Shown one piece after another: positions 20,703 to 26,049 of a DNA stretch of 26,049 nucleotides; the stretch's first letter is position 1; each line of letters starts with the position of its first letter. The DNA comes from Bacillota bacterium (GTDB lineage Bacteria > Bacillota > Clostridia > Oscillospirales > Ruminococcaceae), in the NCBI GenBank assembly GCA_023431215.1, contig JAEYXR010000117.1, positions 1 to 26,049 on the forward strand, read 5' to 3'. The notes under the pieces were generated by a model, which saw only the letters and a list, made by a program, of their open reading frames with translations, was not told the origin of the DNA and searched no databases. The position numbers and the translations under genes were made by a program.

Positions 20703-22091
20703 TTAGTGCTGCATAGCATACTCGCTGGACCAAGCCTCGGTAAATGCCTTGGTAACACCGGCCCAATCCATGCTGCCCTGTGCGTATTCAAGAAGAGCGC
20801 TTCCGAACTGATTCTTGAATTCCTCAGAGGGGAATGCGGCAAAGGTCCAGGGCACAGAGGTGACATCCTTTTCCATCCAGTTCAGCACTTCTTTGGCAAG
20901 AGGATCAGAGGGCTTTTCATTATCACCAAAGGTGGTGAAAGGAGCAATGAAGCCCAGCTCATTGGTAACATAACCCTTACCTTTTTCGCTGCTGAACAGC
21001 CAGGTTAAAAAGTCAATGGAAGCCTGCTGCTTTTCGGGAGAAACCTTGCTGTTGATGGCAAAGTAGTTCTCGGTGCCAACGCACAGGCCCTGACTTTCTT
21101 CACCGGGCATACCAGAGTAGATGGGCAGGTACTTAATGTCTTCTGCCTTTACAACGTTACCGGATGTTTCTGCAATCTGGTTCCAGGCCCAGTTTCCGTT
21201 TTGAACCATGGCAACCTTGCCCAGTGCAAACTCGGCCATAGCGTCGTTAACGGTCTTGCTGCCCAGCATGGTCTTGGCAGTAATGGAATTGTTAATATAC
21301 AGGTCAAAGACATTTTTGAAGTTCTCGCCGTAAGTGAATTTTGCTTCAGCAGTATCCAAACCGGCCAAAACGGTGTTTTCATAGTCTTTGTTATCTGCAA
21401 ACTCGTAGTACAGGGGCAGGTTTGCCAAGTGGGTCTGCCATCTCCACTGCTCACCGGCAGCCATAGAGGTGGAAGCAAAGACGCCTTCAATACCCAGGGC
21501 AGCCTTGTTCTTGGTCATATCCTCAACAACAGCCTTGAGGGTGGTGAAGTTATTGATTTCCTCGGTAGAAGAAATGTTGACAGCCTTATTGGGCAATGCA
21601 AAATACTTCTCCATAATGGCATTATTATAGATGATGCCGTAGCCTTCTACTGCGTAAGGAATACCATAAACGCCGTCGCCCTCGGTAATGGCCATAGACT
21701 TATCGGACAGTGCATCATACAGCTTGGTGCCCTTAAGGTCTGCGCAGTAATCTTTCCAGGTCTGGAAGCCAACCGGGCCGTTCATCTGGAAGATGGTAGG
21801 GGCGTCAGATTTTGCAATTTCAGATTTTAAGGTCTGTTCGTAGGTACCAGCAGCAGCGGTAACCACCTTAACCTTAACGCCGGTCTCGGCTTCGTAATCC
21901 TTGGCAATCTGCTCATAAACACTGGCAATTTCGGGTTTAAAGTTCAGAAAATAAATTTCGGTTGCAGCAGCGGTTCCCGAGGAGGAGGGAGTGCTGGTGC
22001 CGGAGCTGGAGGAAGTACCGCCGCCGCAGCCTGCCAGCAGTACCATGGACAGTGCCAATACCAATGCTGAAAACTTTGCTAGCTTTTTCAT
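20703..22091 (-). CDS. Extracellular sugar-binding lipoprotein of the CUT1 transporter
   Basis: 462 residues. A lipoprotein signal with lipobox LLAGC (lipidated C22) is followed by a Gly/Ser linker (23-43), then a two-lobed binding fold typical of MalE/UgpB-type proteins: EIYFLNFKPEIASVYEQIAKDYEAETGVKVKVV, PTIFQMNG, GVYGIPYAVEGYGIIYN, and ALGKVAMVQNGNWAWNQI. It captures the sugar outside the membrane; alpha-glucans are likely given malQ in the same operon. AAAAAGGAGAA precedes the ATG. The 63-base gap to lacI has only a weak promoter-like site, so it is probably read from the lacI promoter. Confidence 0.93.
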   Translation of the reverse strand: MKKLAKFSALVLALSMVLLAGCGGGTSSSSGTSTPSSSGTAAATEIYFLNFKPEIASVYEQIAKDYEAETGVKVKVVTAAAGTYEQTLKSEIAKSDAPTIFQMNGPVGFQTWKDYCADLKGTKLYDALSDKSMAITEGDGVYGIPYAVEGYGIIYNNAIMEKYFALPNKAVNISSTEEINNFTTLKAVVEDMTKNKAALGIEGVFASTSMAAGEQWRWQTHLANLPLYYEFADNKDYENTVLAGLDTAEAKFTYGENFKNVFDLYINNSITAKTMLGSKTVNDAMAEFALGKVAMVQNGNWAWNQIAETSGNVVKAEDIKYLPIYSGMPGEESQGLCVGTENYFAINSKVSPEKQQASIDFLTWLFSSEKGKGYVTNELGFIAPFTTFGDNEKPSDPLAKEVLNWMEKDVTSVPWTFAAFPSEEFKNQFGSALLEYAQGSMDWAGVTKAFTEAWSSEYAMQH

Positions 22092-22154
22092 ACTAAATTT
22101 CTCCTTTTTCTGATTATCACTATGTGTAAAGGCATTCCGCCTTAGGGGTATCAG

Positions 22155-23168
22155 TTATTTTTTGGGGCAGCTTACCGATGCACCGGCTTTCAGCTCAACA
22201 GAAAGTGACAAGTGCCTCGATGTTTTTTTTCTTTCTATGGCATCCAGCAAAAGCTCTACGCTTAGTGTTGCCAGCTGCCCGCTGGGCTGCCGCAATGTGG
22301 TCAATGCCGGCATATAATAGTCGGTCATTTCAATACCATCGTAGCCAACCACCGAAATATCCTTGGGAATAGCAAGGCCGCGTTCGGCAATGGCGCGCAT
22401 AGCCCCAAAGGCCATTAGGTCGGACATTGCAAAAATACCGGTAATTTCAGGGTGTTGTTCTAAAAGTTCCTTGGTAAGGGTGTAGCCGTCCTGGAGCGAA
22501 AATTTGCCTTCCTTACTCCACTGGGGCCTAAAAGCGATGCCGTGTTTTTCCATGCTTTTGCATGCGCCTTCCAGACGCATACGGCTGGTACTGGAAACTT
22601 CACTGCAGCCACCAATGACACCGATGCGGGAATGACCGCACTCAATAAGATAATTTACCGCCATCTCGCCACCCTCACGGTCATCTACCGAAACGCTGGA
22701 GAGATTTGGGAAAGAAAGGTTTTCGGCAGAGGTGGTTGCCAACACACAAGGAATATCCACCGCAGCAAAATGCTTGCGAAAATTTTCGGGCTCTCCCCCC
22801 AAAAAGATGATGCCTTTTGGTTTTTGCTCACGGCACAGCCGTTGGGCCATCTTTACTTCGTTTACGCTTTCATCGTAATAATGAAGTATCGCACCGTATC
22901 CAGCTTTTCCTATTTCTGCTTGGATATGCTCGATAATGGTTGCAAAAAATAAGTTGAAGGAGCCTTTTACCACAACAATGATATTATTGCTCACCTGCTG
23001 CTTTAAATGCTTTGCATTGGTATTGGGAACAAATTTATTTTCAGCAACTATAGCTTTGATGCGGGATTTTGTCTCTTCACTGACATCTGGATGGTCGTTT
23101 AAAGCGCGAGAAACAGTACTTACCGCACATCCGGACAGCTTTGCTATATCTTTTATGGTCATCGACAC
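22155..23168 (-). CDS. LacI-family transcriptional repressor of the sugar operon
   Basis: 337 residues: an N-terminal HTH (MTIKDIAKLSGCAVSTVSRALNDHPDVSEETKSRI) with hinge helix, and a periplasmic-binding-protein-like effector domain (NNIIVVV to the end, with GHSRIGVIGG and GIFAMSDLMAFGAMRA, SVVGYDG). It should respond to a sugar from the transporter. The start is GTG 23168 (seven bases after a GGGGGG site) or ATG 23162; longer starts would put the operator palindromes inside the gene. It is the first gene of the operon it likely controls. Confidence 0.92.
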   Translation of the reverse strand: MSMTIKDIAKLSGCAVSTVSRALNDHPDVSEETKSRIKAIVAENKFVPNTNAKHLKQQVSNNIIVVVKGSFNLFFATIIEHIQAEIGKAGYGAILHYYDESVNEVKMAQRLCREQKPKGIIFLGGEPENFRKHFAAVDIPCVLATTSAENLSFPNLSSVSVDDREGGEMAVNYLIECGHSRIGVIGGCSEVSSTSRMRLEGACKSMEKHGIAFRPQWSKEGKFSLQDGYTLTKELLEQHPEITGIFAMSDLMAFGAMRAIAERGLAIPKDISVVGYDGIEMTDYYMPALTTLRQPSGQLATLSVELLLDAIERKKTSRHLSLSVELKAGASVSCPKK

Positions 23169-23197
23169 AGCGCGGCCCCCCTTTTCGACAAATTTCA

Positions 23198-23222
23198 GTA
23201 ACGTTACCGGAAACGTTTCCGG
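23198..23222. promoter_or_regulatory. Tandem LacI-type operators in front of the sugar operon
   Basis: Two palindromes share a base: GTAACGTTAC (23198-23207) and CCGGAAACGTTTCCGG (23207-23222), a perfect 16-base palindrome. Both have the central AACGTT of LacI/CcpA-type sites and their centres are 12 bases apart. They lie at about +7 to +32 from the promoter, so binding should block transcription of lacI and all genes behind it. Confidence 0.75.
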
Positions 23223-23235
23223 TCTTTCTGCTGTC

Positions 23236-23264
23236 ATTATATCATTCAAATTTTATGACCGCAA
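23236..23264 (-). promoter_or_regulatory. Promoter of the lacI-malQ operon
   Basis: Minus strand: TTGCGG (23264-23259), a 17-base spacer ending in TGA, and perfect TATAAT (23241-23236), an extended -10 promoter. Start is expected near 23229. Confidence 0.75.
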
Positions 23265-23291
23265 TAGCTAATTGTATTTTTTGGCTATTTA

Positions 23292-23340
23292 CAAAAAAAC
23301 TTCTTTGTGTTTTTAGCAATTATGCCTATCACAAAGAAGT
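23292..23340 (-). terminator. Terminator of lrgAB
   Basis: Minus strand: ACTTCTTTGTG (23340-23330) pairs with CACAAAGAAGT (23309-23299), followed by a T-run (23298-23292). It prevents read-through from lrgAB into the lacI promoter. The 320 bases between it and lrgB (23,341-23,663) are AT-rich; I see no gene, RNA motif or repeat there. Confidence 0.75.
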
Positions 23341-23663
23341 CGTTTTGTTTTTGATTCAATTTTAAAGGCTCAAATAGCCTACCCCTATAAAATGCAACAC
23401 CTTTTGATGAAAAGCCCAAGGTATTTGCCAATTTGTAGGCGTAAAACAATGCCTTTATATTCAGTTTGGCAAAAAATAAATTTTGTATGCAGAAATAATT
23501 GGTATCAGGCTTATTTCTTTTTTTATTGCATTACCGTGTAATTATAGGTACTGTATTGAGCTGCTTGATTTTGTCAGATAAGGAAAACCATGCAGTTTTA
23601 CTTTGCCATAATAGCTTTCACATTCCGCCAAAGCTACGGCTGCGCTCAAAATTTCCACTAAAA

Positions 23664-24356
23664 TTATAAAAAGAAAAGAACAAGGAATACGGTGCAAAGG
23701 CCCGCAACGCCAATGGAGATACCGCTCATAGCGCCTTCCACCTCTCCCAGTTCTACGGCACGGGTGGTGCCCAAAACGTGTGCACAGGTTCCCATAGAAA
23801 CTCCGGTTGCCACTGGATGGGTAATTCCAAGGGCACGCAGCAACGGCGGCATCACAATACCACCGGTTAGTCCCGCAACAATAACTGCTGCACCTGTAAC
23901 GCCCGATATTCCACCCAACATTTGAGAAAGCTCAAGCGCAATGGGTGTTGTAACCGACTTGGGTGCCAAAGAAGCAGCAAAAGTTTCATTTAGACCAAAA
24001 AGGTTTGTCAATACAAGGGTACTGACAACAGCAGTTACACAGCCTGCCAGACATCCTAAAATAACCGGCATGAGGTTGGCTTTTAGTACCTTAAAATTAC
24101 GGTACATAGAAACAGCCAAAACAGCTGTTGCAACAGGCAGCAGCATGGTAAAGGTATTGCCTCCGTCTTGATATGCTTCTAATGGCGTACCGGTAGCAAC
24201 TAAAAAGGCAATGATGAGGGCTGAGGCTAAGACAAGGGGATTGGCCAGTGGTGTATGTAACAGCCGGCTGATCCAAAGCCCTATTTCATAAGCCAGTATG
24301 GTAAGTAAGATGCCGAAAAGCGGACCATGGGTAAGTTCCTGCAATATTTCCGTCAT
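23664..24356 (-). CDS. lrgB: LrgB/CidB-family membrane protein
   Basis: 230 residues with about six to seven membrane segments and family motifs PKSVTTPIALELSQMLGG and HVLGTTRAVELGEVEGAMSG. With LrgA it forms the antiholin-like or, as more recent work suggests, pyruvate/glycolate-type export and uptake system affecting murein hydrolase activity and cell lysis. It overlaps lrgA by the four bases ATGA (24356-24353), so they are translationally coupled. Confidence 0.92.
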   Translation of the reverse strand: MTEILQELTHGPLFGILLTILAYEIGLWISRLLHTPLANPLVLASALIIAFLVATGTPLEAYQDGGNTFTMLLPVATAVLAVSMYRNFKVLKANLMPVILGCLAGCVTAVVSTLVLTNLFGLNETFAASLAPKSVTTPIALELSQMLGGISGVTGAAVIVAGLTGGIVMPPLLRALGITHPVATGVSMGTCAHVLGTTRAVELGEVEGAMSGISIGVAGLCTVFLVLFFL

Positions 24357-24721
24357 TTTGTTCCCTCCTTCTTACCATTTTGCAGTCTGATTACCAATAG
24401 AGTAACCCCGGCGGTAACCACTCCGGTAAGAATGGTAGACACAATACACACTGCCAGCAAAGGCCAGACAAACTGCTTTACAGAACCAAAAACGCCCATA
24501 ATAGAAACCAATGTGGGCACAAACAAAATGGCCATGTTTTGAACCAAAAAATCTGCCACAGGCTGCAGGCTGTCTAGCTTTAAGGCTCCGCGCCATAGCA
24601 ATAAAAAAAGCAGCAGCATAGCCGCCACACTGGCCGGAAACGGAAAAGGAAAAATAGACGCTATCAATTGTCCTGTCAGGCAAACCCCCAGGATAATACC
24701 TAACTGGCGATATATTTTCAT
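24353..24721 (-). CDS. lrgA: LrgA/CidA-family holin-like protein
   Basis: 122 residues with four membrane segments: QLGIILGVCLTGQLIASIFPFPFPASVAAMLLLFLLLW (family signature FPxPxPxSVxGM-like), NMAILFVPTLVSIMGVFG, and two more. Start ATG 24721 follows AAAGGAGC at seven bases; the frame is open upstream but without ribosome site. It works with LrgB. The usual LytSR two-component regulator is not in the window, so its control is open. Confidence 0.88.
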   Translation of the reverse strand: MKIYRQLGIILGVCLTGQLIASIFPFPFPASVAAMLLLFLLLWRGALKLDSLQPVADFLVQNMAILFVPTLVSIMGVFGSVKQFVWPLLAVCIVSTILTGVVTAGVTLLVIRLQNGKKEGTK

Positions 24722-24807
24722 ATAGCTGCTCCTTTGGATATTACTGAATAACTTATGACTTCTGTTATGAAAAGCGTTTGAAAACACTGCATAATAGCAA
24801 TGCGGTT

Positions 24808-24835
24808 ATTATAACACATCCTGCATAAATACCAA
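24808..24835 (-). promoter_or_regulatory. Promoter of lrgAB
   Basis: Minus strand: TTGGTA (24835-24830), a 16-base spacer ending in TGT, and TATAAT (24813-24808), an extended -10. The leader is about 80 bases. It is divergent from the promoter at 24857-24885, with 21 bases between the two -35 elements. Confidence 0.65.
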
Positions 24836-24856
24836 GAGAAAAAAGCCCCAAAAATT

Positions 24857-24885
24857 TTGAATCATACAGTGATTTATGGTACAAT
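24857..24885 (+). promoter_or_regulatory. Promoter upstream of the DUF362 gene
   Basis: TTGAAT (24857-24862), a 17-base spacer ending in TGG, and TACAAT (24880-24885), an extended -10. It is the nearest good plus-strand promoter and would start near 24892. Confidence 0.55.
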
Positions 24886-24891
24886 AACTGC

Positions 24892-25226
24892 AAACATCTA
24901 CTGTACTGATGATGCGCAGCTATCCCCCCTGAGGCGGCAGCCAAGATGCGCAAATGCTCCAATCCGTTTTACGGATATAATAAAATAATCTCATAATATC
25001 TCTGATACAAAGGTAAATACGCCTGCCAGCTTACGGTGGCAGCAAAGCAGTTTTATAATGTCTAGTGCTACAAAGACGTTATGCGCAGGTAACCACTCTG
25101 CTGCATCTATCCACCTATAAGCAGCAAGGTAATTGGCTTTATAGCTGGTTCTCCTCCTACGTCCTGCAGGTTTTGACTGATGGCATCTAGCAAAAACTGA
25201 TAAGAATAATAAAGGTATGACGAAAG
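24892..25226 (+). other. Long 5' leader of the DUF362 gene
   Basis: About 335 bases without a gene between promoter and start codon. It contains stems ATCCGT/ACGGAT (24962-24976) and CTGCCA/TGGCAG (25023-25042), and the word ATGCGCA three times (near 24917, 24946 and 25080). No T-box or riboswitch class I know is recognised. A second promoter inside is possible (TATAAT at 25054-25059, poor -35). Confidence 0.35.
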
Positions 25227-26049
25227 ATGAATAAAAGCAAAGTAGTATTAGTGCCCTGCAAAGATTATGAACAAGCTCTTGTAAATCAGGCAATTGCAAC
25301 AGGGTTTGCCCTGCTGGGTGAGGATGCAAACTTGGGTGAGCTCACACAGAAAATTTTGCTCAAGCCTAACTTTTTACGCCGTGCATCAGCCGAAAAAGCC
25401 ATTACCACCCACCCTTCGGTCTTTGAAGCCGTAGGCACCACCCTTTTGGAAAGGGGTTATAGAGATATCACCTATGGTGATTCTCCCGGTAACCCTCTGG
25501 TGGATACCCCTGCCAAGGTGGCAGCCGCCTGCGGCATTGCCGAGGCAGCCGGACGTTTGGGCATTGCCGCTGCCGACTTTGACCATGGCAAATCAGTGAG
25601 TTTTCCTCAGGGGAAGTATGCCCACAGCTTCACCCTTTGCCCCGGTGTGCTACAGGCAGATGTACTGATCAATCTTTGCAAGATGAAAACCCATGCTTTG
25701 CAGCGCGTCACCGGTGCTGTTAAAAACATCTACGGCTGCATCTATGGTTTAGAAAAAGGCATGGGGCACGCCCGACACAGCGATGCCCAATCCTTTGCCC
25801 ATATGCTGGCCGACCTGCACTTGCTGGTGCGCCCCCGGCTGCACATTATGGACGGCATTACCGCTATGGAGGGTAACGGCCCGGCAGGCGGCGACCCGGT
25901 ACAGATGGGAGTGCTGCTGTTTTCTGCCGACCCGGTGGCACTGGATAGCGTCATGTGTGCCCTAATGCACCTTGACCCCGCTTTGGTACCCACCAATGCA
26001 GCCTGTGAAGCCCGGGGGATTGGTCGCTGGCGGTGGGAGGACATTGAAG
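25227..26049 (+). CDS. DUF362-domain protein, partial
   Basis: 274 codons seen, with no stop before the window end. It begins MNKSKVVLVPCKDYEQALVNQAI and continues with ILLKPNFLRRASAEKAITTHPSVFEAV, DITYGDSPGN, LINLCKMKTHALQRVTGAVKNIYGCIYGLEKGMGHA and MDGITAMEGNGPAGGDPVQMGVLLFSADPVALDSVMCALM. This is the DUF362 fold, usually followed by a 2[4Fe-4S] ferredoxin-like domain that would lie beyond the window. Members bind iron-sulfur clusters and are widespread in anaerobes, mostly without known reaction. AAAGGT precedes the ATG at a slightly long distance. Confidence 0.88.
   Translation, partial: MNKSKVVLVPCKDYEQALVNQAIATGFALLGEDANLGELTQKILLKPNFLRRASAEKAITTHPSVFEAVGTTLLERGYRDITYGDSPGNPLVDTPAKVAAACGIAEAAGRLGIAAADFDHGKSVSFPQGKYAHSFTLCPGVLQADVLINLCKMKTHALQRVTGAVKNIYGCIYGLEKGMGHARHSDAQSFAHMLADLHLLVRPRLHIMDGITAMEGNGPAGGDPVQMGVLLFSADPVALDSVMCALMHLDPALVPTNAACEARGIGRWRWEDIE

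Noticed and set aside
21201..21830. 209-residue open frame on the plus strand
   Set aside because: Antisense to the sugar-binding lipoprotein gene, whose domain content and codon use are convincing.
22092..22154. Separate promoter for the binding-protein gene
   Set aside because: Only GATAAT with no matching -35 and no LacI-type palindrome in the gap.
24765..24962. 65-residue minus-strand frame ending in a hydrophobic stretch that resembles a small membrane protein
   Set aside because: No ribosome site, and the hydrophobic part coincides with the lrgAB promoter and the divergent plus-strand promoter.
24892..25226. T-box or known riboswitch before the DUF362 gene
   Set aside because: No T-box sequence, and no TPP, SAM, FMN, cobalamin or c-di-GMP consensus could be matched.
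24991..25329. 112-residue minus-strand frame
   Set aside because: Overlaps the DUF362 start and its leader; no ribosome site or family resemblance.
1..26049. CRISPR array, insertion sequence or rRNA
   Set aside because: No regularly spaced repeats, no transposase frame with terminal repeats and no rRNA sequence were seen.

Overview
The window looks like a low-to-mid GC Firmicute of the class Clostridia, probably an Oscillospiraceae/Ruminococcaceae-type gut anaerobe. This rests on strong AGGAGG ribosome sites, TTGACA/TATAAT promoters, U-tailed intrinsic terminators, the lrgAB pair, the LacI-controlled CUT1 transporter and a DUF4358 lipoprotein. Species cannot be named from the sequence alone.

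Bases 1 to about 4,830 are one end of an integrated mobile element (temperate phage or integrative element) inserted at the 3' end of a tRNA-Leu(GAG) gene. Leftward from a central switch run two small HTH proteins and an AbrB-like protein cut by the window edge. Rightward run the XRE repressor, a short ImmA/IrrE-type metallopeptidase, a DnaQ-like exonuclease with a BRCT domain, a Cys-rich protein, a stand-alone S24-like domain and a tyrosine integrase. The switch has two face-to-face promoters and four related operator-like boxes. Between the S24-like gene and the integrase, the opposite strand carries a complete-looking small RNA unit: an extended -10 promoter, a 5' stem, and a terminator whose G-U pairs show which strand is used. 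This is the best candidate for an undescribed element here.

Bases 4,801 to 7,301 hold the tRNA, a 560-base non-coding stretch with DnaA-box-like sites and dyads, and three envelope genes: a membrane-anchored SGNH hydrolase, a DUF4358 lipoprotein and a small membrane protein. Bases 7,447 to 10,050 form a compact operon of ECF sigma factor, zinc-finger anti-sigma factor and two membrane proteins, ending in a strong terminator. It is probably an envelope-stress system.

Bases 10,138 to 17,184 are separately transcribed housekeeping and metabolic genes on the plus strand: an M20 amidohydrolase, an unusual aspartyl-tRNA synthetase, a low-molecular-weight tyrosine phosphatase, serine acetyltransferase, an orphan promoter-driven unit of unknown nature, a UPF0303 protein and a Gfo/Idh/MocA oxidoreductase. 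A 20-bp perfect terminator hairpin ends this block and serves the converging operon too.

Bases 17,205 to 23,264 are a minus-strand sugar operon: LacI regulator, lipoprotein binding protein, two permeases and 4-alpha-glucanotransferase. One promoter has two adjacent LacI-type palindromes just downstream of it. Strong hairpins follow the binding-protein gene and precede malQ. The likely job is maltodextrin or alpha-glucan uptake and processing, with the ATPase encoded elsewhere. Bases 23,290 to 26,049 hold lrgAB with its own promoter and terminator and, divergently, a DUF362 iron-sulfur-type protein cut by the window end and preceded by a leader of about 335 bases.
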